Source of the DNA: Mediterraneibacter massiliensis
GTDB lineage: Bacteria > Bacillota > Clostridia > Lachnospirales > Lachnospiraceae
Direction of reading: 5' to 3'
DNA length: 64,000 nucleotides
Assembly (NCBI RefSeq): GCF_001487105.1
Contig: NZ_LN913001.1
Span: 1,141,353-1,205,352, forward strand
The stretch's first letter is position 1, and each line of letters begins with the position of its first letter. Below, piece after piece: positions 43,195 through 51,617 of this stretch. Under the pieces are notes generated by a model. The model was not told the origin of the DNA and searched no databases. It was given only the letters and a program-made list of their open reading frames with translations. The position numbers and the translations under genes are program-made.

Positions 43195-43617
43195 CTAATT
43201 TAATACAGTATAATCAGGAGAATCTATTTCTGGAATTTCATTCTTATCTGCGCTGATACTCAGATAGAACTCAATATTATTTTCGTTGGAGATTTTGCTT
43301 AGCTTTTGAAGAAAAGCAGGAAGGCTTTCTAATGTAATATTTACCTGTTTAAGAACACTGTCAATAAAAATTGCTTCAATATCATGGTTGCCGGCTACCA
43401 TGCCGTAAAGGAATCCTACAAATTCCTCCAAAGTCAGAATATCCTTATAATCAGCCATACGGATCGCACGGATATTAAAATCTACAGTATACGTATCCTT
43501 GTGGCTTTTTTTAATTAAAACTACATTTCCGTTGGACGTCTTTACCTTTTCGTTGGCAAGGTCTATCATTTGTTGTGTTTTTCCGCTGCCTCTAGGGCCT
43601 GTTATTAAATTTACCAT
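43195..43617 (-). CDS. Small P-loop ATP-binding protein, unknown role
   Basis: This 140-residue protein starts with a Walker A motif, LITGPRGSGKTQQM (4-17), and has a Walker B-like IEAIFIDS near residues 88-95. It lacks the lid and sensor regions of thymidylate/adenylate-type kinases and is shorter than AAA or RecA proteins. It may be a minimal P-loop NTPase conserved in clostridia, but the family could not be named. AAGGAGAG lies 8-9 nt before the ATG. It is monocistronic, bounded by a terminator and 230 bp of AT-rich upstream DNA. Confidence 0.7.
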   Translation of the reverse strand: MVNLITGPRGSGKTQQMIDLANEKVKTSNGNVVLIKKSHKDTYTVDFNIRAIRMADYKDILTLEEFVGFLYGMVAGNHDIEAIFIDSVLKQVNITLESLPAFLQKLSKISNENNIEFYLSISADKNEIPEIDSPDYTVLN

Positions 43618-43778
43618 GGCGAATCTCTCCTTATATGTATGTATTTTTGAGACTTCTCACCTCTCAAAGATCTTATAAATATTATACACTAAAGCAGTGC
43701 ATGGAACAACTAAAAAAAGGATAAAATAACAGAAAATCAAAGAAAGAATATAGTGAGAAAGTTTATCAAAAACATACG

Positions 43779-43807
43779 TTGAAAGAGGAAAAACGGTATG
43801 TTATCAT
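43779..43807 (+). promoter_or_regulatory. Promoter of the DUF3793 gene
   Basis: TTGAAA (43779-43784), 17 bp, TATCAT (43802-43807). A Fur-like box begins 10 bp after the -10, where a bound repressor would cover the start site. Confidence 0.55.
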
Positions 43808-43816
43808 AAAGTGAAT

Positions 43817-43831
43817 TGAAAACTATTCTCA
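43817..43831. promoter_or_regulatory. Fur-like operator
   Basis: TGAAAACTATTCTCA matches the 7-1-7 Fur consensus TGATAATNATTATCA at 11-12 of 14 fixed positions. It lies between the predicted promoter and the ribosome site of the DUF3793 gene, the standard position for iron-dependent repression. Confidence 0.5.
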
Positions 43832-43848
43832 ATATATAGGAGGAAAGC

Positions 43849-44436
43849 ATGCCGGCGGAAGTCTTATCTTACTTTTTAAAAAACAGTGATCAGAAACTAC
43901 GTCTGAAGTTTCAAATTGTGCTTCAGTGCGCCCCCTTTTTAAAAGGGCTGAAGATTTCATCGGTGATCACGGTGGAAAGTATTCTCTACGAAGAGTTAGA
44001 AGAAATATTTCGGGAAATGGATATTTCCTATCGGAAACTTTGCAGTATGGAGGAGAAATCTCTTATTCTGTTTTTTCATGCCAAAGAGTTGCAGGAGTAT
44101 TTGATTCGCCCGGATATACGGAGTTTATTGGAAGCGTTTGGCTATCATAGCAAGGATCTGGAGCCATGTTTAAGTAGATTATCTGAACGAGTATGTGTTT
44201 TTTCTGAACGAGGAATGGGATTTCCTCATGAGATAGGCGTTTTCCTGGGATATCCGGCGGAGGATGTCAGTGGTTTTATCGAGAACGAAGGGCAGCGGTA
44301 TCGGATGAGCGGATATTGGAAGGTATATGGGGATATTTCAGAAGCACAGACGACCTTCAATGCATACGACCGTGCTAAAGATCATGCAGTCAATGAATTT
44401 TTGATCGGAAAAAGTATTCAGGAAATTGCGCAATAG
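43849..44436 (+). CDS. DUF3793 family protein
   Basis: This 195-residue soluble protein has the DUF3793 signatures: N-terminal CAPFLKGLKISSVITV, central ILFFHAKELQEYL, and EIGVFLGYPAEDVSGFIENEGQRYRMSGYWKVYGD near residues 125-160. The function is unknown. The family is often encoded near flavodoxins and iron transport genes in anaerobes, which fits the Fur-like box seen here. Ribosome site AGGAGG is 6 nt before the ATG. A separate promoter starts the following metal transporter gene. Confidence 0.82.
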   Translation: MPAEVLSYFLKNSDQKLRLKFQIVLQCAPFLKGLKISSVITVESILYEELEEIFREMDISYRKLCSMEEKSLILFFHAKELQEYLIRPDIRSLLEAFGYHSKDLEPCLSRLSERVCVFSERGMGFPHEIGVFLGYPAEDVSGFIENEGQRYRMSGYWKVYGDISEAQTTFNAYDRAKDHAVNEFLIGKSIQEIAQ

Positions 44437-44440
44437 AATA

Positions 44441-44470
44441 TTGACAAAATCTTTCTTCTTTGCATATGAT
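44441..44470 (+). promoter_or_regulatory. Promoter of the ZIP transporter gene
   Basis: A consensus TTGACA (44441-44446), 18-bp spacer and TATGAT (44465-44470) precede the ATG by 44 bp. Confidence 0.65.
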
Positions 44471-44514
44471 AAGACATCGGTAAAATTTTATGGAAGACAA
44501 ATAAAGGGGAGAGA

Positions 44515-45303
44515 ATGCATATGGATACAAATACGCTGATCGGAATTTTTATACCGTTTGCCGGGACGACGCTTGGAGCGGCGATGGTCTTTTTTATGAG
44601 AAAAGGAATGAATGAGGCGCTGCAGAAACTTCTTCTAGGTTTTGCGTCGGGAGTGATGATTGCGGCATCTGTCTGGTCACTGCTGCTTCCGTCTATTGAG
44701 ATGGCAGAACAAAAGGGCGGGATCGCCTGGATCCCAGCGGCAGGAGGTTTTTTACTTGGAATGGGATTTTTGCTGCTGTTGGATACGTTAACTCCGCATT
44801 TGCATTTTACAGAGGAAAAACCAGAAGGGGTTCCGGCCCATTTAAAAAAAACAACGATGCTTGTCCTGGCAGTGACTCTTCACAATATTCCGGAAGGCAT
44901 GGCGGTAGGTGTTACATTTGCGGGCGTTTTGTCTCAGAATAATGTGATGACTATGGCAGGGGCATTTGCTCTGGCAGTCGGCATCGCGATCCAGAATTTC
45001 CCTGAGGGAGCTATTATCTCCATGCCTTTAAAAAGCCAGGGGCTATCTAAAGGAAGAGCTTTTGCATATGGAGCGTTGTCCGGGATCGTAGAGCCGATAG
45101 CGGCTTTTGGCACTATATTACTGACAGGATTGGTTGTACCTCTTTTGCCATATCTATTGTCTTTTGCCGCGGGCGCTATGATCTATGTGGTTGTAGAAGA
45201 ACTGATCCCGGAGGCACAGATTGGAAAGCATTCCAATATCAGTACGATCGGGGTAGCGTTCGGTTTTGCTTTGATGATGATCTTGGATGTAGCGTTAGGC
45301 TGA
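44515..45303 (+). CDS. ZIP-family divalent metal transporter
   Basis: This 262-residue membrane protein has about eight helices and the two metal-site helices of the ZIP family: TLHNIPEGMAVG (about 121-132) and IQNFPEGAIISMPL (about 160-173). It imports zinc, iron or related cations. Two ATGs (44515 and 44521) are usable; the second has the better spacing from GGGGAG. Its closeness to the Fur-like-regulated DUF3793 gene hints at iron, but ZIP specificity cannot be read from sequence alone. Confidence 0.9.
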   Translation: MHMDTNTLIGIFIPFAGTTLGAAMVFFMRKGMNEALQKLLLGFASGVMIAASVWSLLLPSIEMAEQKGGIAWIPAAGGFLLGMGFLLLLDTLTPHLHFTEEKPEGVPAHLKKTTMLVLAVTLHNIPEGMAVGVTFAGVLSQNNVMTMAGAFALAVGIAIQNFPEGAIISMPLKSQGLSKGRAFAYGALSGIVEPIAAFGTILLTGLVVPLLPYLLSFAAGAMIYVVVEELIPEAQIGKHSNISTIGVAFGFALMMILDVALG

Positions 45304-45384
45304 CTATTTATAGAAAAAAAGCTTGCAATCTGGCTAGATGAGTGGTATCCTTTACTCTGGTGTGTTAAAGCACAAAAGAATAAA

Positions 45385-45468
45385 CTCAGGAGAGTCTCTT
45401 GAAAAAGAGCGCCGAAGGTGTACGCAGTCTGCACAGACTGTTAATCTCTCAGGCAAAAGGATGGAGGA
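45385..45468 (+). promoter_or_regulatory. Glycine riboswitch (single aptamer)
   Basis: The conserved gcvT-type elements are present in order: GGAGAGTC (45389-45396), GCGCCGAAGGTG (45409-45420), and AATCTCTCAGGCAAAAGG (45443-45460). Only one full aptamer is visible; 45320-45385 might hold a vestigial partner. The aptamer ends at the GGAGGAG ribosome site of the symporter gene, so control of translation initiation is likely. Glycine binding would tune an amino-acid carrier. Confidence 0.9.
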
Positions 45469-45476
45469 GTAAAGGA

Positions 45477-46886
45477 ATGTTAGCACAAATTGATGCAATT
45501 ATCACTTGGATCGATGCAAGAATATGGGGATTGCCATTGATCATTCTGATCCTGTCAACAGGATTCTATCTTACAGTTCGATTGGGGTTATTACAGATCA
45601 GACATCTTGGAAAGGCCCTGAAATTCATGGTGAAAAATGAAGAAGGCGGACATGGAGAAGTAACCAGTTTTGGAGCGCTTTGTACCGCTTTGTCTGCGAC
45701 GATCGGGACAGGGAACATCACGGGAGTGGCAACTGCGATTGCAGCTGGCGGTCCGGGAGCCCTGTTCTGGATGGTAGTAGCGGCATTTTTTGGAATGGCG
45801 ACAAAATATGCAGAAGGGCTCTTGGCGATCAAATATCGTACGATTGATGCAGAAGGGCACGTGCTGGGCGGTCCATTTTACTATATCGAGAATGGTATGG
45901 GGAAAAAATGGAAATGGCTTGCGATGATCTTTGCTTTTTTTGGCGCAGGCGTAGGTTTGTTCGGTATCGGTACATTTACGCAAGTAAACAGTATCGCTTC
46001 TGCTGTAAAAGATTTTTTTGATCCGCAGACTATGTATGCGGTTACATTGTTCGGAAAGGAATATTCCCTTGCAACGGTGATCAGCTGTATCTTTCTTACA
46101 GTATGTGTAGGACTGGTCGTGATCGGAGGAATCAGGAGGATCGCTAAGGTTTCGGAAGTAGTCGTTCCTTTTATGGCAGTTCTTTACATTGTGCTTGCCT
46201 TGATGATCATCATTACGAATATCACGCTCGTCCCGGCAGCAGTTGTATCGATCGTGAAATCTGCTTTTACAGGCAGCGCTCTTGCGGGAGGTGCGATGGG
46301 AAGCATGATCGTGGCTATGCAAAAAGGGATAGCCAGAGGTATCTTTTCCAATGAATCAGGGCTTGGAAGCGCTCCGATCGCAGCGGCAGCGGCAATGACG
46401 AAAGAACCTGCAAGGCAGGGATTGGTTTCTATGACAGGGACTTTTATTGATACGATTATTATTTGTACAATGACAGGAATCTCTATTGTGATCGCAGGTA
46501 CATGGACGGATCCGAAGCTGGAAGGTGTGGCGATTACGATGGCGGCATTTGAGAAAGGACTGCCGTTTCCGCCGGCGGTATCTTCTTTCTGCCTGATGTT
46601 GTGTCTCGTGTTCTTTGCGTTTACGACGATTTTGGGATGGAATTATTATGGAGAACGCTGTATTGAATATATGTTTAACCGGAATAAAAAAGCGGTAAAA
46701 ACATATCGCTGGTTATATATTATCGCTGTGTTTATCGGACCTTATATGACTGTGGCGGCAGTGTGGAATATTGCAGATATATTCAATGCGCTGATGGCAT
46801 TTCCTAACTTGATCGCACTTCTTGCGTTGAGCGGTGTTGTTGTGAAAGAGTCAAAAGAATATTTTGCGAGAACAAAGGCAAAATAA
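45477..46886 (+). CDS. Sodium:alanine/glycine symporter (AGCS family)
   Basis: This 469-residue carrier has AGCS family blocks: GFYLTVRLGLLQIRHLGKAL, CTALSATIGTGNITGVATAIAAGGPGALFWM, GGPFYYIENG, MQKGIARGIFSNESGLGSAPIAAAAA and TTILGWNYYGERC. It is expected to take up glycine or alanine with Na+, which fits the glycine riboswitch directly upstream. The frame is open from 45399, but that stretch is riboswitch sequence; ATG 45477 is the true start with GGAGGAG upstream. No strong terminator follows, only a hairpin (46899-46932) without a T-tract. Confidence 0.93.
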   Translation: MLAQIDAIITWIDARIWGLPLIILILSTGFYLTVRLGLLQIRHLGKALKFMVKNEEGGHGEVTSFGALCTALSATIGTGNITGVATAIAAGGPGALFWMVVAAFFGMATKYAEGLLAIKYRTIDAEGHVLGGPFYYIENGMGKKWKWLAMIFAFFGAGVGLFGIGTFTQVNSIASAVKDFFDPQTMYAVTLFGKEYSLATVISCIFLTVCVGLVVIGGIRRIAKVSEVVVPFMAVLYIVLALMIIITNITLVPAAVVSIVKSAFTGSALAGGAMGSMIVAMQKGIARGIFSNESGLGSAPIAAAAAMTKEPARQGLVSMTGTFIDTIIICTMTGISIVIAGTWTDPKLEGVAITMAAFEKGLPFPPAVSSFCLMLCLVFFAFTTILGWNYYGERCIEYMFNRNKKAVKTYRWLYIIAVFIGPYMTVAAVWNIADIFNALMAFPNLIALLALSGVVVKESKEYFARTKAK

Positions 46887-46943
46887 AAGCAGATAGGAAG
46901 ATGATTTAGTGAATTGTTTTGAAAAATCATCTGGGAAATGTAC

Positions 46944-46972
46944 TTGACTTATTTTAATATACTACGTATAAT
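46944..46972 (+). promoter_or_regulatory. Promoter of the leuS T-box transcript
   Basis: TTGACT (46944-46949), exactly 17 bp, TATAAT (46967-46972), just before the T-box leader. Confidence 0.75.
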
Positions 46973-46979
46973 GAATAAG

Positions 46980-47263
46980 AATATCGTAAAGACAAGGAAG
47001 AGGAGTATTAAGAGCGTTTTGTACTATCAGAGAACTGCCGGCTGGTGAGAGGCAGCAGACAGACGTTCCCAACTCGCCTCAGAGTCCTTTTACTGAAAGT
47101 GTATGTGGGTTGTGTTAACAGCTTGCAGGAAAATAGGTGAAAGCGGGGCTTCCCGTTATAGAAGAAATGAGTGCATTTATCCTTTTTAGAAACGATAAAT
47201 GAATAAGAGTGGTACCACGGAAAAGAAGCCTTTTCGTCTCTTAAGAGGGGAAAAGGCTTTTTA
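46980..47263 (+). promoter_or_regulatory. T-box leader of leuS
   Basis: The leader has a long stem-loop I region (about 46985-47100), the T-box sequence with AGAGTGGTACCACGG (47206-47220) that pairs with the uncharged tRNA acceptor end, and a terminator that competes with it. An ACTC/CCTC-containing loop near 47072-47083 is compatible with a CTC leucine specifier, though I could not fix the codon with certainty. Uncharged tRNA-Leu should allow read-through into leuS. Confidence 0.9.
47227..47263 (+). terminator. T-box regulated terminator
   Basis: AGCCTTTTC (47227-47235) pairs with GAAAAGGCT about 20 bp downstream, with inner CTCTT/AGAG pairing, followed by TTTTTAT. It is the conditional terminator of the leuS leader. 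Confidence 0.85.
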
Positions 47264-47336
47264 TAATGGATTTCCCCAAATTCCTAAATGGACGCAGACA
47301 AGCTCTGGAAAAGAAGAAAATGGGAGGTAAAGACAT

Positions 47337-49769
47337 ATGGCACAGAAAATTGTCTATAATCACAAAGCTGTTGAGAAAAAATGGCGTGAAAGATGGCAGG
47401 AAAATCCGGTGAATCCCAAAGTGGATGAGAACGGAAATAAGAAGCAGAAATACTACTGTCTGGATATGTTTCCGTATCCCTCAGGAAACGGACTGCATGT
47501 AGGGCATTGGAGAGGATATGTGATCTCCGACGTATGGAGCCGCTATAAATTGCAGCAGGGATACTATATCGTACATCCTATGGGATGGGATGCGTTTGGC
47601 CTGCCGGCAGAAAATTATGCGATCAAGATGGGCGTACATCCGGCGATTTCCACAGCGGAAAATGTAAAGAATATCAAGAGACAGATCAATGAGATCGCAG
47701 CGCTCTATGACTGGGATATGGAAGTAAACACAACAGATCCGGAATTCTATAAATGGACACAGTGGATCTTTGTGAAGATGTTCAAGGAAGGACTTGCTTA
47801 TGAGAAAGAGTTCCCCATTAACTGGTGTCCGTCCTGTAAGACGGGTCTGGCAAATGAAGAAGTTGTCAATGGGAAATGTGAGCGTTGCGGCGCAGAGGTG
47901 ACAAAGAAGAACCTACGTCAGTGGATGCTGAAGATCACTGCATACGCAGAACGTCTTCTCAATGATTTGGATAAACTTGACTGGCCGGAGAAAGTAAAGA
48001 AGATGCAGGCAGACTGGATAGGCAAATCTTACGGCGCAGAAGTAGATTTCCCAGTAGAGGGAAGGGATGAGAAAATTACTGTATATACAACCAGACCGGA
48101 TACACTGTACGGAGCTACGTTCATGGTACTGGCGCCGGAACATGAATTGGCGGCATCTCTTGCTACACCTGAGACAAAGGAAGCAGTAGAAAAATATATT
48201 TATGACGCTTCTATGAAATCTAATGTAGATCGTATGCAGGACAAAGAGAAGACGGGTGTGTTTACAGGAAGTTATGCGATCAATCCGTTAAATGGTGCGA
48301 AGACACCTATCTGGCTTTCTGACTATGTGCTTGCAGATTATGGTACAGGCGCGATCATGTGTGTGCCTGCACATGATGACCGTGATTTTGAATTTGCGAA
48401 AAAATTTGATATTCCGATCATCCAGGTCATTGCAAAGGATGGAAAAGAAATCGAGAATATGACAGAAGCCTATACAGAGGCGGCAGGTACGATGATCAAT
48501 TCTGGGGAATGGAACGGAATGGAGTCGGCAGTCCTGAAAAAAGAAGCGCCTCATATCATAGAAGAAAGAGGGCTCGGTAAGGCCACTGTCAATTATAAGC
48601 TGCGTGACTGGGTATTTTCCCGCCAGCGCTATTGGGGAGAACCAATCCCGATCATCCACTGTCCGGACTGTGGTACAGTGCCGGTACCGGAGGAAGAGCT
48701 GCCTCTTCGTCTGCCGGATGTAGAATCCTATGAACCGACAGGGACAGGGGAATCTCCGCTTGCTGGAATTGAAGAATGGGTCAACTGTACATGTCCGGTA
48801 TGCGGCAAACCTGCAAAAAGAGAGACGAATACAATGCCGCAGTGGGCTGGTTCCTCCTGGTATTTTTTGCGCTATGTAGACAACCATAATGATAAGGAAC
48901 TGGTTTCTAGAGAAAAAGCAGATGAAATGCTTCCAGTAGATATGTATATCGGAGGAGTAGAGCATGCGGTGCTGCATCTTCTGTACTCCAGATTTTATAC
49001 GAAATTTTTATGCGATATCGGTGCGATCGATTTTGATGAACCGTTCCAGAAGCTGTTTAACCAGGGAATGATAACCGGGAAAAACGGGATTAAGATGAGT
49101 AAGTCAAAGGGCAATGTCGTTTCCCCGGATGATCTGGTAAATGATTATGGATGTGATTCTCTGCGTATGTATGAGCTGTTTGTAGGTCCGCCGGAGCTGG
49201 ACGCAGAATGGGATGACAGAGGAATCGACGGAGTAAACCGTTTCTTAAAACGTCTCTGGAATCTGTTGTTAGACAGCTTGGAGAATCCGACAGAAGCAAC
49301 AAAAGAAATGATAAAACAGCGCCATAAAATGGTCGCTGATATTACGAGTCGTTTGGAAAGTTTCAGCCTGAATACAGTAATCTCCGGATTTATGGAATAC
49401 AATAACAAGTTTATTGATATTGCTAAAAAAGCAGGTGGTATTGATAAGGAAACACTGGAGACGATCGCAGTGCTTTTGTCTCCATTTGCGCCTCATTTTT
49501 CAGAGGAAATGTGGGAACGGTTAGGACACGATACAACCGTTTTCAGAGCAGGATGGCCGACCTATGACGAAGATGCGATGAAAGACGATGAAATCGAAAT
49601 TCCGGTGCAGATCAACGGAAAGACAAAAGCAGTCATCAGTATTTCTGCAGAAGCGACAAAAGAAGAAGCTATTGCGGCAGGAAAAGAAGCAATCGCAGAT
49701 AAACTGACCGGAAATATCATAAAAGAAATCTATGTCCCGAAGAAGATCGTGAATATTGTGCAGAAATAA
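47337..49769 (+). CDS. leuS: Leucyl-tRNA synthetase
   Basis: The 810-residue class I synthetase charges tRNA-Leu. The HIGH-type motif is PYPSGNGLHVGH (46-57), a CP1 editing domain lies around 225-420 (TTRPDTLYGATFMVLAPEH, GTGAIMCVPAHDDRDFEFA), the KMSKS motif is near 586-590 (GIKMSKSKGN) and an anticodon-binding C-terminal region follows. Length is normal for bacterial LeuS. Start ATG 47337 has GGGAGG about 10 nt upstream. It is controlled by the T-box leader. Confidence 0.98.
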   Translation: MAQKIVYNHKAVEKKWRERWQENPVNPKVDENGNKKQKYYCLDMFPYPSGNGLHVGHWRGYVISDVWSRYKLQQGYYIVHPMGWDAFGLPAENYAIKMGVHPAISTAENVKNIKRQINEIAALYDWDMEVNTTDPEFYKWTQWIFVKMFKEGLAYEKEFPINWCPSCKTGLANEEVVNGKCERCGAEVTKKNLRQWMLKITAYAERLLNDLDKLDWPEKVKKMQADWIGKSYGAEVDFPVEGRDEKITVYTTRPDTLYGATFMVLAPEHELAASLATPETKEAVEKYIYDASMKSNVDRMQDKEKTGVFTGSYAINPLNGAKTPIWLSDYVLADYGTGAIMCVPAHDDRDFEFAKKFDIPIIQVIAKDGKEIENMTEAYTEAAGTMINSGEWNGMESAVLKKEAPHIIEERGLGKATVNYKLRDWVFSRQRYWGEPIPIIHCPDCGTVPVPEEELPLRLPDVESYEPTGTGESPLAGIEEWVNCTCPVCGKPAKRETNTMPQWAGSSWYFLRYVDNHNDKELVSREKADEMLPVDMYIGGVEHAVLHLLYSRFYTKFLCDIGAIDFDEPFQKLFNQGMITGKNGIKMSKSKGNVVSPDDLVNDYGCDSLRMYELFVGPPELDAEWDDRGIDGVNRFLKRLWNLLLDSLENPTEATKEMIKQRHKMVADITSRLESFSLNTVISGFMEYNNKFIDIAKKAGGIDKETLETIAVLLSPFAPHFSEEMWERLGHDTTVFRAGWPTYDEDAMKDDEIEIPVQINGKTKAVISISAEATKEEAIAAGKEAIADKLTGNIIKEIYVPKKIVNIVQK

Positions 49770-49821
49770 TAGAGAAGAATATTTCACAACAGAATAGAGT
49801 GCTTGGAAATCATTAGAGGAA

Positions 49822-49860
49822 TGACGCAGATGATAGAGATATTGTCTGCGTTATTTTTTT
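49822..49860 (+). terminator. Terminator of leuS
   Basis: AATGACGCAGA and TCTGCGTTATT form an 11-bp stem with one mismatch (about 49821-49855), followed by a long T-tract. It marks the right edge of the ordinary chromosome before the accessory island. Confidence 0.8.
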
Positions 49861-49903
49861 GTGATTATAAAGATGTAAATAATTACAGAGTATGATATTA
49901 TGA

Positions 49904-50029
49904 GAAATAAACAATTACAGTTTAATTAAAAAAATTAGAAATTTACGAAAAGCAAAAGGACTTTCGCAAGAGGAACTGGCTATCAAGCTAAATGTAGTAA
50001 GACAAACGGTATCTAAATGGGAAAAAGGA
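49904..50029 (+). pseudogene. 5' part of an XRE-family regulator gene split by the mobile element
   Basis: The frame reads an XRE helix-turn-helix: IKKIRNLRKAKGLSQEELAIKLNVVRQTVSKWEKG. At GGA (50027-50029) the chromosomal gene stops and element sequence begins. The 3' part resumes at 56523, in frame. No ATG, GTG or TTG start exists in this frame after the TGA at 49901; ATG 49900 is one base out of frame, so a small indel near the A-run at 49927 may already have damaged the gene. Confidence 0.75.
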
Positions 50030-50242
50030 GTTTCCCAAACAAAAGGATATTAAGGAATAACCTGTGTTTACCTGCTTGCAGAATATTGGTATATAAGAGA
50101 ATGACACTTGAAATATAGTGTCTTTTTCTATATCTAATAATTTTTCATTAGATAAGTGAAAAAGAATGACTGTTCATTTTTAGCGTGATATAATTTATGT
50201 TAAGAAAACGATAAGCTTTATGAATTTGAGGAGATGTTATCA

Positions 50243-51148
50243 TTGAAGAATAAAATAAGAATTAAGCCTATATTAATTTTTATTATTATATTTACTGCAT
50301 TTGCTGGAGGTATTTTCTACGCATTTGTAGCTAATCGTCCTAATCCGCTAAATGTAACACAGGTCGAAAATGCACTTACAAAACAAGGAATACAAACTTT
50401 TAATATTACAGATAATGCACAAAATAATTTTCCTGCTATGGAATTAGAAAATTGTATTGTTGCTGAACAAGATGATTTGCGTTTTGAATTTTATCAATTT
50501 GATAATGTAAAAAGTGCAAGAAAAGTTTATACACAAGCATTCAATAAAATATACGGGAACAGAACAACTAATAGGGTAGAGTTTAATGAAAGAAAGCTAA
50601 ATTATCGTATATATATTTTAGATATAGAAACAAATTATTACGTTGCTATGTATAATGAAAATACAGCGGTATATGCTTATTGTGATTCTGAAAATTCAAG
50701 TATAATTAAAGAAGTACTTAATTCTTTAGGATATCCTAATATAGCTGATACTGGTTGGAATCAAGAAACATCATTTGATAATATTGTAAGAGTTCTTGTT
50801 TATGTATTGTGTATTCCGATTATGTTTATTACAAGAATATGGATATATCCGGTTGTTTATAAATCAGCAGGAGTATCGAGAAGAAAGGCGTTGGAATTAG
50901 GTGATTCTCGTAAAGAGATTATCCCAAAACTTATTGAACTTTCAAAAAATCCTAAACAGACAAAGTTATTTGCCATGATTCATAATTATATTTCATTACC
51001 GGCTTATATAGCTGTTGTTTTAGCGATAATAAGTTGTTTTACTGATAGAGTTGAAAATATTCTTGATGGATTTGGTCTTGCAATTCCGCTAGTTATGGTT
51101 GTTTGTGCTTTGATTTTTATAACTATTGATAAACGAATGAGTAAGTAA
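50243..51148 (+). CDS. Cargo membrane protein, unknown (301 residues)
   Basis: I do not recognise a family. There is one N-terminal helix (about 7-30), an external domain of about 150 residues, a long hydrophobic stretch (about 187-212), a short basic cytoplasmic segment, and two C-terminal helices (about 245-265 and 276-295). TTG 50243 is preferred: GAGGAG lies 9 nt before it but directly touches the in-frame ATG 50234. The gene is strongly AT-rich (many ATT/AAT/TTA codons), unlike the flanking chromosome, and is the first cargo gene after the left end of the element. Confidence 0.65.
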   Translation: MKNKIRIKPILIFIIIFTAFAGGIFYAFVANRPNPLNVTQVENALTKQGIQTFNITDNAQNNFPAMELENCIVAEQDDLRFEFYQFDNVKSARKVYTQAFNKIYGNRTTNRVEFNERKLNYRIYILDIETNYYVAMYNENTAVYAYCDSENSSIIKEVLNSLGYPNIADTGWNQETSFDNIVRVLVYVLCIPIMFITRIWIYPVVYKSAGVSRRKALELGDSRKEIIPKLIELSKNPKQTKLFAMIHNYISLPAYIAVVLAIISCFTDRVENILDGFGLAIPLVMVVCALIFITIDKRMSK

Positions 51149-51189
51149 GGATTGTTGATAAATGTAGAAGTTGTCGAGGAAGTGATATT

Positions 51190-51558
51190 GTGATTATAGG
51201 AAACATACCAAAAGCTTTAGCTGAATTATATAAGTCGTTACTCTCTGAGTTGAAACCTAATTGGAAAGTTGAAATAATTATTGAGGATTACAATTTATAT
51301 AAACTTGATTTTGTAAATGAGATTCCTTGTTCTCTTAAATTAGATGTGACCGAAGAAGATATAAGTGAATTACATGATGAAATTATAAATATGGAAATTA
51401 GTGTATATTTGTATGAAGATTTGCTGTATAAGAATCCACTAAATATGAGTGAGGAAGAAAAAAGAGAATATAGAGAATTGAAAAATCGTGAAAAGGAATA
51501 CAATAAATATGCTCCGTTAGAAGCAATTTCTAGTTATTGGTTGCAACAGAAATCTTGA
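51190..51558 (+). CDS. Small acidic cargo protein, unknown (122 residues)
   Basis: This soluble, acidic protein has no recognised domain. An amphipathic N-terminal half (about 1-55) is followed by a Glu/Lys-rich helical segment (about 85-108). It starts at GTG 51190 with GAGGAAG about 9 nt ahead. It lies 41 bp after the membrane-protein gene and 59 bp before the DUF2625 gene, so the three probably form one AT-rich cargo operon. Its size and setting would suit an immunity or adaptor protein, but nothing in the sequence shows that. Confidence 0.55.
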   Translation: MIIGNIPKALAELYKSLLSELKPNWKVEIIIEDYNLYKLDFVNEIPCSLKLDVTEEDISELHDEIINMEISVYLYEDLLYKNPLNMSEEEKREYRELKNREKEYNKYAPLEAISSYWLQQKS

Positions 51559-51617
51559 TTATCGGTATTAGATAATACGAAAAGTATATAAATCGGAAAT
51601 TTTGAGGAGTGGTATAT

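Noticed and set aside
45399..45476. Upstream extension of the symporter reading frame
   Set aside because: This stretch is glycine riboswitch sequence; the carrier's homology and ribosome site begin at 45477.
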